Shown in pieces: positions 1 to 7,013 of a stretch of DNA of 9,848 nucleotides. Within the stretch, counting starts at the first letter, position 1. Each line of letters starts with the position of its first letter. Below the pieces are notes generated by a model, which was not told the origin of the DNA, made no database searches, and was given only the letters and a program-made list of their open reading frames with translations. This DNA comes from JANMEX01 sp049696015 (GTDB lineage Bacteria > Pseudomonadota > Alphaproteobacteria > Rhizobiales > Rhizobiaceae), in contig JBAVTG010000053.1 of assembly GCA_049696015.1 (NCBI GenBank), positions 1 to 9,848 of the forward strand. The letters are read 5' to 3'. The position numbers and the translations under genes were made by a program.

Positions 1-125
1 CGCAGCCCGCACCTTCGACGCACTCATCGAAGCCATCGGGGATATCTGCAATCTATACGAACCAACCGAATGCCAGAACTACTTCAAGGCAACTGGATAT
101 GGATCAGATTAATGGCGCGACGCTC
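1..125 (+). mobile_element. Right end of an IS630-family element (partial copy)
   Basis: These bases are identical to the right end of the complete IS at 8800-9846 and carry the tail of its transposase plus the right terminal inverted repeat (111-125). The element ends at 125 and is followed by TA (126-127), the dinucleotide that IS630/Tc1-mariner elements target and duplicate. Only the last 125 bases are visible because the window starts inside the element. It lies in the same orientation as the copy at the other end. It may be a second genomic copy, or the same copy seen twice if the molecule is circular or the contig was cut at an IS repeat. Confidence 0.9.
2..112 (+). CDS. IS630-family transposase, C-terminal fragment (5' end outside window)
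   Basis: This is the last 36 codons of the transposase, read in the frame that starts at base 2 and stops at TAA 110-112. The residues match the C-terminus of the transposase ending at 9833 exactly. The catalytic DDE residues lie upstream of the window edge, so nothing can be said about activity from this copy. The stop codon overlaps an ATG (112-114) in the next frame, from which reading continues out of the IS into the truncated LacI gene. Confidence 0.85.
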   Translation, partial: AARTFDALIEAIGDICNLYEPTECQNYFKATGYGSD

Positions 126-393
126 TAATGACAATATGGCGATTGGCGCTTATCGCGCGATGCAGGAGCTCGGCCTGCGTATTCCTGATGATATTGCGAT
201 TGCGAGTTTCAACGATATCCCCGTTGCGCAGTTCCTCAATCCCCCTCTTTCGACGATAAGAATTCCGTCCGAACTGATCGGCGAGACGGCGGTGGATCTT
301 CTGCTCGAACAATTTGCCGGTCGGGAACTCTCCAAGCGGGTCATCCTTTCCACCGAACAAATTTGGCGTGCCAGCAGCCGTTCTCCCCGCTGA
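126..393 (+). pseudogene. LacI-family transcriptional regulator, C-terminal remnant (probable lac repressor)
   Basis: About 88 C-terminal residues of a LacI/GalR regulator remain out of roughly 330-350 usual for the family. What is visible is the end of the periplasmic-binding-protein-like effector domain, with the family hallmarks NDNMAIGAYRAMQELG, then IPDDIAIASFNDIP, then PPLSTIRIP and a final segment on dimer and effector-domain helices. The N-terminal helix-turn-helix and most of the sugar-binding domain are gone, replaced at the TA of 126-127 by an IS630 end. It lies directly upstream of lacE on the same strand, so it was probably the operon's lactose-responsive repressor (inference from position and family). 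The remnant cannot bind DNA. An ATG at 112-114, inside the IS inverted repeat and overlapping the transposase stop as TAATG, could give a 93-residue chimeric product. Whether it is made is unknown. Confidence 0.85.
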
Positions 394-435
394 TATCGCT
401 AAAAATCGTTTCCTATCAACGGTCTCTCATTTTTC

Positions 436-451
436 TAGTAAATATTTACTA
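436..451. promoter_or_regulatory. Perfect 16-bp palindrome, candidate LacI-family operator
   Basis: TAGTAAATATTTACTA is its own reverse complement over all 16 bases. It lies in the only sizeable gap between the regulator remnant and lacE, about 90 bases upstream of the lacE start. LacI-family operators are AT-flanked even palindromes of this size, often with arms like this one, although many have a central CG where this has AT. Assignment as the binding site of the neighbouring truncated regulator is inference. It overlaps or abuts the best promoter candidates, which fits repression by steric block. Confidence 0.6.
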
Positions 452-458
452 AATAATC

Positions 459-487
459 TTGCGCGTTGGCGAAAATTGAGAAATACT
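459..487 (+). promoter_or_regulatory. Weak candidate promoter for the lac operon
   Basis: TTGCGC (459-464) and AATACT (482-487) are separated by 17 bases and resemble sigma-70 -35 and -10 boxes, matching 3/6 and 4/6 consensus positions. An alternative -10 is AATAAT at 452-457, just right of the palindrome, but without a convincing -35. Either choice places the palindrome next to or inside the promoter. A promoter is expected here because the lac genes begin a new transcription unit after the regulator; its exact position is uncertain. Confidence 0.3.
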
Positions 488-495
488 TCGAAAGC

Positions 496-528
496 AGGCA
501 GTGGGAGCTGCCTTGAAAACAAGTTTTC
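496..528 (+). other. Two short inverted repeats in the lacE leader
   Basis: AGGCAG (496-501) pairs with CTGCCT (508-513) around a six-base loop, and GAAAAC (515-520) pairs with GTTTTC (523-528) around two bases. They sit directly before the lacE ribosome-binding site (GGGAAG, about 530-535). They could fold in the 5' untranslated RNA and affect stability or initiation. They do not look like a terminator, since no T run follows. The function is unknown. Confidence 0.35.
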
Positions 529-540
529 TGGGAAGAAAAT

Positions 541-1815
541 ATGAAGCTTACACGCAATAACTATGTCTCATGTTTGGTTGGTCTGGCACTCTCCAGCGCC
601 AGCTTTATCGCCGTTGGTGCGGCCTCGGCTAAAGAAGTCACTATTTGGTGCTGGGACCCGAATTTCAATGTCGCAATCATGAAGGAAGCCGGTTCGCGCT
701 ATACCAAGACGCATCCGGACGTCACGTTCAACATTGTCGATTTCGCCAAACTGGACGTTGAGCAGAAGCTGCAAACGTCGCTATCATCCGGCACAACCGA
801 TGCTCTGCCGGACATCGTTCTTATTGAAGATTACGGCGCACAGAAATATCTTCAGTCATTCCCGGGCGCATTTGCTGACATGACCAGTGCGGTCGATTAT
901 TCGGGCTTTGCGCCCTACAAAGTCAACCTGATGACGGTTGACGGCAAAGTCTATGGCATGCCGTTCGATTCCGGCGTTACGGGCATGTATTATCGCAAGG
1001 ACTATATCGAACAGGCCGGTTTCAAAGCCGAAGACATGCAGAATATCACTTGGGATAAGTTCATTGAAATCGGCAAGGCTGTTGAAGCCAAGACCGGCAA
1101 GAAGATGATTGGGCTTGACGCCAATGATGCCGGTTTCCTGCGCATTCTTATGCAGTCCGCTGGTGGGTGGTATTTTGACAAGGACGGCAAGCCGAGCATT
1201 GAGGGCAATCCCGCTTTGAAGGCCGCGCTTGAGACCGAGCAAAAGATCTTGACCTCGGGCGTTTTCAAACCGACTGCCGGTTGGAATGAATGGGTCGCAT
1301 CCTTTACGTCCGGCGAAGTCGCCACGGTAACGACCGGCGTTTGGATCACGGGCACTGTTAAGGCGCAGGCTGACCAGTCAGGCAAATGGGGCGTTGCTCC
1401 AACGCCGCGCCTCAATATTGAAGGTGCCCTGAACGCTTCCAACCTCGGTGGCTCCTCGTGGTATGTCTTGGAAAGCTCCGCTGAAAAAGCCGAAGCAGTG
1501 GATTTCCTCAACGAGATCTACGGCAAGGATGTCGACTTCTATCAGAAAATCCTGCAAGACCGCGGCGCGGTTGGTTCGCTGATGGCGGCCCGGACGGGCG
1601 CGGCTTACACCACACCAGATCCATATTTTGGCGGTGAGCCGGTTTGGCAGAACTTCTCCGATTGGCTGGCCAAGGTTCCATCCGTGAACTACGGCATCTT
1701 CACCAACGAAGTTGATGCGGCTGTGATGGCACAGCTTCCAGGGCTTGCTTCAGGCACATCGGTTGACGATGCGCTGAAGGCAATTGATGCTCAGGTTAAG
1801 ACCCAGCTTCAATAA
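541..1815 (+). CDS. lacE: Lactose/sugar ABC transporter substrate-binding protein
   Basis: This is the periplasmic binding protein of a CUT1-type carbohydrate ABC transporter (solute-binding family 1), 424 residues, typical for the family. The start ATG is preceded by GGGAAG. The N-terminus is a classical Sec signal peptide: MKLTRNN, a hydrophobic stretch about 9-27, then A-S-A at 28-30, with cleavage predicted before K31. The mature protein opens with EVTIWCWDPNFN, a block seen in this binding-protein subgroup, and contains the TTGVWITG-type core near the second lobe. The two permeases, a GH2 enzyme and an ATPase follow on the same strand in the order of the agrobacterial lacEFGZK operon, so lactose or another β-galactoside is the likely ligand. 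The ligand is inferred from gene order, not from binding-site residues. Confidence 0.85.
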   Translation: MKLTRNNYVSCLVGLALSSASFIAVGAASAKEVTIWCWDPNFNVAIMKEAGSRYTKTHPDVTFNIVDFAKLDVEQKLQTSLSSGTTDALPDIVLIEDYGAQKYLQSFPGAFADMTSAVDYSGFAPYKVNLMTVDGKVYGMPFDSGVTGMYYRKDYIEQAGFKAEDMQNITWDKFIEIGKAVEAKTGKKMIGLDANDAGFLRILMQSAGGWYFDKDGKPSIEGNPALKAALETEQKILTSGVFKPTAGWNEWVASFTSGEVATVTTGVWITGTVKAQADQSGKWGVAPTPRLNIEGALNASNLGGSSWYVLESSAEKAEAVDFLNEIYGKDVDFYQKILQDRGAVGSLMAARTGAAYTTPDPYFGGEPVWQNFSDWLAKVPSVNYGIFTNEVDAAVMAQLPGLASGTSVDDALKAIDAQVKTQLQ

Positions 1816-1827
1816 TCTCAACTCCTC

Positions 1828-1881
1828 GGGCAGGTCTGTCTCCGACCTGCCCCCTCCCGGGGTCTGCGGCAATCTTGCCGC
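1828..1881 (+). other. Tandem stem-loops between lacE and lacF
   Basis: GGGCAGGTC (1828-1836) pairs perfectly with GACCTGCCC (1844-1852) across seven bases. A second hairpin follows, in which GCGGCAA (1866-1872) pairs with TTGCCGC (1875-1881); the innermost pairs would open to give a workable loop. Neither is followed by a T run, so they are not good intrinsic terminators. Hairpins at this place in binding-protein transport operons commonly protect the upstream transcript or cause partial attenuation, so the binding protein is made in excess over the membrane parts. That role is inferred here. The 103-base gap between lacE and lacF is by far the largest inside the operon, and these two structures fill much of it. 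Confidence 0.65.
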
Positions 1882-1918
1882 GGGCTCTGGAAAGAACTGA
1901 TTTGTTTCGGGGGAAATT

Positions 1919-2815
1919 ATGGCCATCACGCGTTCGGGCGGCTTGCGTCGGTACTATGACTTGAATGGCTGGCTGTTCACCGCCCCGGCCTTGACGCTCA
2001 TCGCGCTCTTCATGATTTATCCCATCGCCTATTCGCTCTGGATGTCGCTTCATTCCGGACGCGGCATGATGATGACATTTGCCGGCTTCGGAAACATCAT
2101 CCGGCTTTGGAATGACCCGGTTTTCATTCGGGCGCTCACCAACACATTTATCTTTTTCGTTGTTCAAGTACCCATCATGATTACGCTGGCACTCATCATG
2201 GCGGCGGCGCTGAACAATCCCAAACTCAAATTTCGCGGACTGTTTCGTACAGCGATTTTTCTACCCTGTGTCACCTCGCTCGTCGCTTACTCAGTCTTGT
2301 TCAAAAGCATGTTCGCGACCGATGGCGTGGTGAATTCAACGTTGGAGGCAATTGGCCTTATCTCTACGCCCCTGCCATGGTTCACAGATCCGTTTTGGGC
2401 CAAAACCCTCATTATCATTGCGATCACTTGGCGATGGACCGGCTACAATATGATTTTCTATCTCTCCGCCATGCAGAACATCGACAAATCGATTTATGAA
2501 GTGGCGCGCGTTGATGGCATTTCGGCCCGTGGACAGCTGCTTTATCTGACCATCCCGATGCTCAAGCCGGTGATTTTGTTCACAACGGTAACCTCGACAA
2601 TCGGCACATTGCAGTTGTTCGATGAGGTGGCCAATATTCCGAGCACGCCCGGTGCGCCGGCGGATTCGACGCTGACCCTGTCGCTGTACATTTACAATTT
2701 GACCTTCAAATTCATGCCGAGCTTTGGCTACGCGGCGACGATTTCCTATGTCATCGTCGTGCTCGTCGCGATCCTCGCGTTCCTGCAATTCTATGTGGCA
2801 CGGGAGCGCGATTGA
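1919..2815 (+). CDS. lacF: Lactose/sugar ABC transporter permease (MalF-like)
   Basis: This is an inner-membrane permease of the MalF/LacF type, 298 residues. Hydrophobic segments consistent with six transmembrane helices lie near residues 18-44, 72-98, 107-130, 162-184, 213-235 and 270-293. The cytoplasmic EAA loop that docks on the ATPase is clear at 194-217: EVARVDG, then a YLTIPML stretch. The start ATG is preceded by GGGGGA at 1909-1914. It would pair with the downstream permease to form the translocation channel for sugar delivered by LacE. The stop codon overlaps the start of lacG by one base (TGATG), indicating translational coupling. Confidence 0.88.
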   Translation: MAITRSGGLRRYYDLNGWLFTAPALTLIALFMIYPIAYSLWMSLHSGRGMMMTFAGFGNIIRLWNDPVFIRALTNTFIFFVVQVPIMITLALIMAAALNNPKLKFRGLFRTAIFLPCVTSLVAYSVLFKSMFATDGVVNSTLEAIGLISTPLPWFTDPFWAKTLIIIAITWRWTGYNMIFYLSAMQNIDKSIYEVARVDGISARGQLLYLTIPMLKPVILFTTVTSTIGTLQLFDEVANIPSTPGAPADSTLTLSLYIYNLTFKFMPSFGYAATISYVIVVLVAILAFLQFYVARERD

Positions 2816-3633
2816 TGGGCAATTTTTCCTCCGTGTTCCGCTCGACCGGCACTTATCTTTTTCTTGGTGTCATGAGCTTTCTATCGATCTTCCCGTTCTT
2901 CTGGATGATTATCGGATCAACCAATACTTCAATTGACATCATCAAGGGCAAGGTCACCTTCGGTGCCGCTTTGGCGACCAATGTCGCGACGTTTTTCACA
3001 CTGGTGAACGCACCGCTGATCTTTTGGAACACAACGAAACTTGCATTGTTGAGTACGTTCCTGACGCTCACCGTTTCTTCGATTGCTGGCTACGGCTTTG
3101 AGATGTTCAAGTCGCGGGCGCGGGAACGTGTGTACAGTCTCATGCTCTTGACGCTGTTTGTACCGTTTGCCGCACTGATGATTCCGCTCTTCATCATGAT
3201 GGGCAAGGCGGGCATTATTAATACCCATACCGCTGTGCTGCTGCCGTCCGTGGCGACAGCATTCATCATCTTCTATTTCCGCCAAAGCACCAAAGCCTTC
3301 CCTTCAGAACTGCGCGATGCGGCCAAGGTTGACGGGTTGAAGGAATGGCAAATTTTCCTTTTCATCTATGTGCCGGTGATGCGCTCGACCTATGCCGCGG
3401 CGTTCATCATTGTCTTCATGGCAAGCTGGAACAATTACCTCTGGCCGCTGATTGTTTTGCAATCCAACGAGACCAAAACCATCACGCTTGTCGTCTCCTC
3501 ACTCGCCTCTGCCTATTACCCCGATTTCGGCGTGGTGATGGTTGGAACGGTGCTGGCGACGGTGCCGACACTTCTCGTGTTTTTCGCCATGCAACGCCAG
3601 TTCGTCCAAGGCATGCTCGGCTCGGTTAAGTAG
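2815..3633 (+). CDS. lacG: Lactose/sugar ABC transporter permease (MalG-like)
   Basis: This is the second inner-membrane permease of the importer, 272 residues, MalG/LacG type, with several strongly hydrophobic segments (the first about residues 12-34). Its EAA loop is at 165-174 (ELRDAAKVDG), followed by FIYVPVM, the usual contact with the nucleotide-binding subunit. I take ATG 2815 as the start: it overlaps the lacF stop as TGATG and has GGGAG eight bases upstream. A TTG at 2812 in the same frame would add one residue but sits too close to that site. The C-terminus ends QRQFVQGMLGSVK, the QRxFVxGxxxGxVK tail typical of MalG-type permeases. The lacZ start follows after eight bases. Confidence 0.88.
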   Translation: MGNFSSVFRSTGTYLFLGVMSFLSIFPFFWMIIGSTNTSIDIIKGKVTFGAALATNVATFFTLVNAPLIFWNTTKLALLSTFLTLTVSSIAGYGFEMFKSRARERVYSLMLLTLFVPFAALMIPLFIMMGKAGIINTHTAVLLPSVATAFIIFYFRQSTKAFPSELRDAAKVDGLKEWQIFLFIYVPVMRSTYAAAFIIVFMASWNNYLWPLIVLQSNETKTITLVVSSLASAYYPDFGVVMVGTVLATVPTLLVFFAMQRQFVQGMLGSVK

Positions 3634-3641
3634 GAATTAGA

Positions 3642-5891
3642 ATGCGCGTTGTTTCGAATTTCAATCAAGCTTGGACGTTTCACGAAGGGTTTTCGGAAGC
3701 GCTTGCGAAGGCGTTTCGTTCCGGCCAGAGCGTGACCTTGCCACACAATGCGGTGGACCTGCCGTTCAATTATTTCGACGAAACCTCATACCAACGCGCC
3801 TTCACTTACCAGAGGATCATCGCTTGGGAGCCGGAGTTTGAAGGCAAGGAAGTCTCTTTGGTTTTCGATGGCGCGATGGCGGATGCGGTCGTCTATCTCA
3901 ACGGCAAGGAAGTCGTTGCCCATAAGGACGGCTATACGCCGTTCACGGCGCGGCTGACCGGTTTGCTCGTCGAAGGTGATAATCTCATCTCGGTCAAAAT
4001 CGATGGCAGTGAAAATCCTGAAATTCCGCCCTTCGGCGGACGCATTGATTATCTCACTTATGCGGGCATTTATCGCGATGTTTGGCTGAAGGTGACGGAT
4101 GCGACTTCCATCGGAAATTTGAAGATTGAGACCGGCGATGTGCTCACGGATTTAAAGTCGGTGTCGGTGCGCTGCGATCTCGGCAATCCGCAGGGCTTGG
4201 CATTTTCTGGCACGCTTACTGTTCAATTGAAGGACAGTAGCGGTGTCGTGATTGGTGAAGTGTCGGCAGATGCGGTTGGTGACGGCGTCACCCTTCATTT
4301 GCGCAATCTCAAAAGCATTGCGCTCTGGGATTTGGACAAGCCGACGCTCTACGAAATTACGGCCACTCTCAATACTGACAAAGGTTCGGATTCTCTGTCC
4401 TCGCATTTCGGTTTCCGTACCGCTGAGTTCACGGTTGACGGGTTTTTGCTGAATGGCAAGCCGCTCAAAATCCGGGGCCTCAACCGGCACCAAGCTTTTC
4501 CTTATGTTGGTTACGCCATGGGTCGCTCGGCGCAGGAGCGGGATGTGGAGCTTTTGAAATATACGCTGAAATGCAATTTGGCGCGCACTTCGCATTATCC
4601 GCAATCCAAGTATTTTCTCGATCATTGCGACCGCATTGGGCTCCTCGTATTTGAGGAAATTCCGGGCTGGCAGCATATTGGCGGTGATGTCTGGAAGCAG
4701 GAAAGCATCCAAAATGTGCGCCGTATGATCGAGCGTGATTGGAACCATCCGTCGATTATTATCTGGGGCGTGCGGATCAATGAATCGCAGGATTCACATG
4801 ATTTTTATCTCGAGACCAACCGCCTTGCGCATGAACTCGACACGACGCGCCAGACCGGCGGTGTGCGCTATATTACCGACAGCGAGTTCCTCGAAGACGT
4901 TTACACGATGAATGATTTCATCCTCGGCAATGATGAATTGCCTGGCAATAACCGTGCGCGTCTACCGCTGCGCGACCAGCTGGAAAACACCGGCCTGAAG
5001 CGCAAGGTACCCTATATAGTCACCGAGTTTGGCGGGCACATGTATCCGACCAAGCGGCACGATCAGGAGCAGCGCCAAGCCGAGCATGTGACGCGCTATT
5101 TGCAGGTGCTGAATGCCAGTTATGGCGATGCGAACAGTGGCGGCAGCATCGGTTGGTGTATGTTCGACTATAATACACACAAGGATTTCGGTTCGGGCGA
5201 TCGCATCTGTCATCATGGCGTGATGGATACATTTCGCGAACCAAAATTTGCGGCCTATGTCTATATGAGCCAATGCGATCCCGGCGATGAAATCATCATG
5301 AAGCCGGTGACCTTCTGGGCGCGGGGCGAGCGCAATATAGGCGGCGTCTTGCCGCTGATTATTCTCACCAATTGCGATGAAGTTGAGATCGCCTATGGCG
5401 ATGGCAGCATTACGAAACGCATTGGCCCCGACTGGGAAAACTATCCGCATCTGCCGCATGCGCCGGTCGTGTTGGATCACCGGCATTTCTCGGCGGACGA
5501 ACTTGGTCTTTGGGGCATGCAATGGGAAGGCGTGAGGTTCACGGGCTTTGTCGATGGCAAGCCGGTGAAGACACTGAACATGGTCGCTGATCCGGTGCCG
5601 ACGGTGTTGCAAGTGGAGCCGGATGCACTGACGCTCAAGGCTTCGGAAAAAGATGCGGTGCGCGTCATTGTTCGGGCGCTGGATCAGGCGGGGTCGATCC
5701 TGCCGTTCCTTGATGAACCAGTGACCATTCAGGTGCAAGGACCTGCCAAACTGCTGGGACCAAATGTCGTGACATTGACAGGCGGAACGACAGGATTCTG
5801 GCTCGAGTCCACGGGCGGCAAAGGTGATGTGACGGTTGATGTCTTGTCGCCCCGCTTTTCTGCCCAGCGCTTTATTGTGAAGGCCGCATGA
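3642..5891 (+). CDS. lacZ: Glycoside hydrolase family 2, probable cytoplasmic β-galactosidase
   Basis: 749 residues with no signal peptide, so it should act on imported sugar in the cytoplasm. The order is a GH2 sugar-binding jelly-roll (about 1-150, with GGRIDYLTYAGIYRDVWL), an immunoglobulin-like domain (about 155-262), a TIM-barrel catalytic domain (about 265-560) and a C-terminal β-sandwich-like part. Barrel motifs include GLNRHQ (279-284) and TSHYP (about 316-320). The acid/base is Glu381 in WGVRINES after the conserved NHPSIIIW; the nucleophile is Glu462 in VTEFGG. Trp505 and Asp509 follow in WCMFDYN. It is much shorter than the E. coli enzyme (about 1,020 residues) and fits the compact rhizobial type. 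The start has AGGA at 3632-3635. β-Galactosidase specificity is inferred from the lacEFGZK order; β-glucuronidase or another GH2 activity cannot be excluded. Confidence 0.82.
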   Translation: MRVVSNFNQAWTFHEGFSEALAKAFRSGQSVTLPHNAVDLPFNYFDETSYQRAFTYQRIIAWEPEFEGKEVSLVFDGAMADAVVYLNGKEVVAHKDGYTPFTARLTGLLVEGDNLISVKIDGSENPEIPPFGGRIDYLTYAGIYRDVWLKVTDATSIGNLKIETGDVLTDLKSVSVRCDLGNPQGLAFSGTLTVQLKDSSGVVIGEVSADAVGDGVTLHLRNLKSIALWDLDKPTLYEITATLNTDKGSDSLSSHFGFRTAEFTVDGFLLNGKPLKIRGLNRHQAFPYVGYAMGRSAQERDVELLKYTLKCNLARTSHYPQSKYFLDHCDRIGLLVFEEIPGWQHIGGDVWKQESIQNVRRMIERDWNHPSIIIWGVRINESQDSHDFYLETNRLAHELDTTRQTGGVRYITDSEFLEDVYTMNDFILGNDELPGNNRARLPLRDQLENTGLKRKVPYIVTEFGGHMYPTKRHDQEQRQAEHVTRYLQVLNASYGDANSGGSIGWCMFDYNTHKDFGSGDRICHHGVMDTFREPKFAAYVYMSQCDPGDEIIMKPVTFWARGERNIGGVLPLIILTNCDEVEIAYGDGSITKRIGPDWENYPHLPHAPVVLDHRHFSADELGLWGMQWEGVRFTGFVDGKPVKTLNMVADPVPTVLQVEPDALTLKASEKDAVRVIVRALDQAGSILPFLDEPVTIQVQGPAKLLGPNVVTLTGGTTGFWLESTGGKGDVTVDVLSPRFSAQRFIVKAA

Positions 5892-5928
5892 TGATGGGCA
5901 CATCCAAAAATTTCAGATGGGGGATTTC

Positions 5929-6999
5929 ATGAGCGACCTGAACCTGCGCGATGTGCGCAAATCCTATGGCAATTTGGAAATCATCAAAGGTGTCAGTCTC
6001 GATATCAAATCCGGAGAGTTTGTCGTCTTTGTCGGCCCGTCCGGCTGCGGCAAGTCCACATTGCTTCGGATGATTGCTGGCCTCGAAGACATTACGTCCG
6101 GCCAGCTCGACATCGGCGGCACTGTGATGAACGATGTTGATCCGTCGAAGCGCGGCATTGCGATGGTGTTTCAATCCTACGCGCTCTATCCGCATATGAC
6201 TGTTCGCGAGAATATGGGTTTTGCGTTGCGCTTTGCGGGTATGCCGAAGGACGAAGTGGCGCGGCAAGTTGATGAGGCAGCGCGGATCCTTGAACTTGGA
6301 CCATTGATGGACCGCAAGCCGAAGCAACTTTCCGGCGGCCAACGTCAGCGCGTTGCCATTGGCCGCGCCATTGTGCGTCACCCGCAAGTGTTCCTGTTTG
6401 ACGAGCCGCTCTCAAACTTGGATGCCGAATTACGTGTTCATATGCGCATCGAGATCGCCAAGCTGCACAAGACGCTTGGCACAACGATTGTCTATGTGAC
6501 GCATGACCAGGTTGAAGCCATGACCTTGGCCGATAAGATCGTCGTGCTGCGGGCCGGCGTCGTTGAGCAAGTTGGTTCACCGCTGGAACTGTATGACAAC
6601 CCTGCTAATCTCTTCGTAGCCGGCTTTATCGGTTCGCCGAAGATGAACTTCTTCAAGGGCTTGGTTGAGAGTGGGTCGAATGTCCGCTTGCCGGAGTATG
6701 GCGACACGATCATTCCAGTTGCTGTAAAAAATGGCGGCCTCACCAAGGGTGCCGCTATCACCGTTGGGGTTCGCCCTGAGCATTTCAACACAACCGGCGC
6801 AGCGTGCCTCAGCATGACCATCGACATGCTGGAGCATTTGGGCGGCGAGACCTTTGCCTATGCCCGCTCCGGCACGGGCGATCTCGTCATTGTCGAAACC
6901 AAAAATGGTCGTGAACTGAAGTCGGGCCAAAGTCTTGAAGCGCGGTTTGATCCCGCTTCCGCGCTGCTGTTCGATGAACAGGGCCAACGTATTTATTGA
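5929..6999 (+). CDS. lacK: Sugar ABC transporter ATP-binding protein (MalK/UgpC type)
   Basis: This is the cytoplasmic ATPase that powers uptake through LacF and LacG, 356 residues from the chosen start. Walker A is GPSGCGKST at 36-44, the signature LSGGQ at 134-138, Walker B VFLFDE at 154-159 and the switch histidine His192 in YVTHD, so all catalytic parts are intact. After about residue 235 comes a TOBE/OB-fold extension (VGVRPEHF region), typical of CUT1 ATPases, which can regulate or serve several importers. An ATG at 5917 is in frame, but the only good ribosome-binding sequence, GGGGGA at 5919-5924, lies after it and four bases before ATG 5929, which I therefore use. Placement after the hydrolase, not next to the permeases, is the arrangement of the agrobacterial lac operon. 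Confidence 0.88.
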   Translation: MSDLNLRDVRKSYGNLEIIKGVSLDIKSGEFVVFVGPSGCGKSTLLRMIAGLEDITSGQLDIGGTVMNDVDPSKRGIAMVFQSYALYPHMTVRENMGFALRFAGMPKDEVARQVDEAARILELGPLMDRKPKQLSGGQRQRVAIGRAIVRHPQVFLFDEPLSNLDAELRVHMRIEIAKLHKTLGTTIVYVTHDQVEAMTLADKIVVLRAGVVEQVGSPLELYDNPANLFVAGFIGSPKMNFFKGLVESGSNVRLPEYGDTIIPVAVKNGGLTKGAAITVGVRPEHFNTTGAACLSMTIDMLEHLGGETFAYARSGTGDLVIVETKNGRELKSGQSLEARFDPASALLFDEQGQRIY

Positions 7000-7013
7000 T
7001 CGGAGAATTCATA

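Noticed and set aside
314..544. A plus-strand open frame bridging the regulator remnant and the lacE start
   Set aside because: It overlaps the LacI frame, runs through the AT-rich control region and has no recognisable protein features.
1002..1511. A minus-strand open frame opposite lacE
   Set aside because: There is no family motif and no ribosome-binding site, and it lies wholly inside a clear binding-protein gene on the other strand.
1828..1852. Intrinsic terminator after lacE
   Set aside because: The stem is strong but no T run follows, and the permease genes clearly belong to the same operon. I list it as a processing or attenuation structure instead.
2812..2817. TTG 2812 as the lacG start
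   Set aside because: ATG 2815 overlaps the lacF stop as TGATG and has a better distance to GGGAG; the TTG would only add one residue.
4962..5903. A long minus-strand open frame (313 codons) opposite lacZ
   Set aside because: Its translation is rich in His, Arg, Cys and Gln with no recognisable domain, and it lies fully opposite a well-supported GH2 gene. It is a codon-bias shadow.
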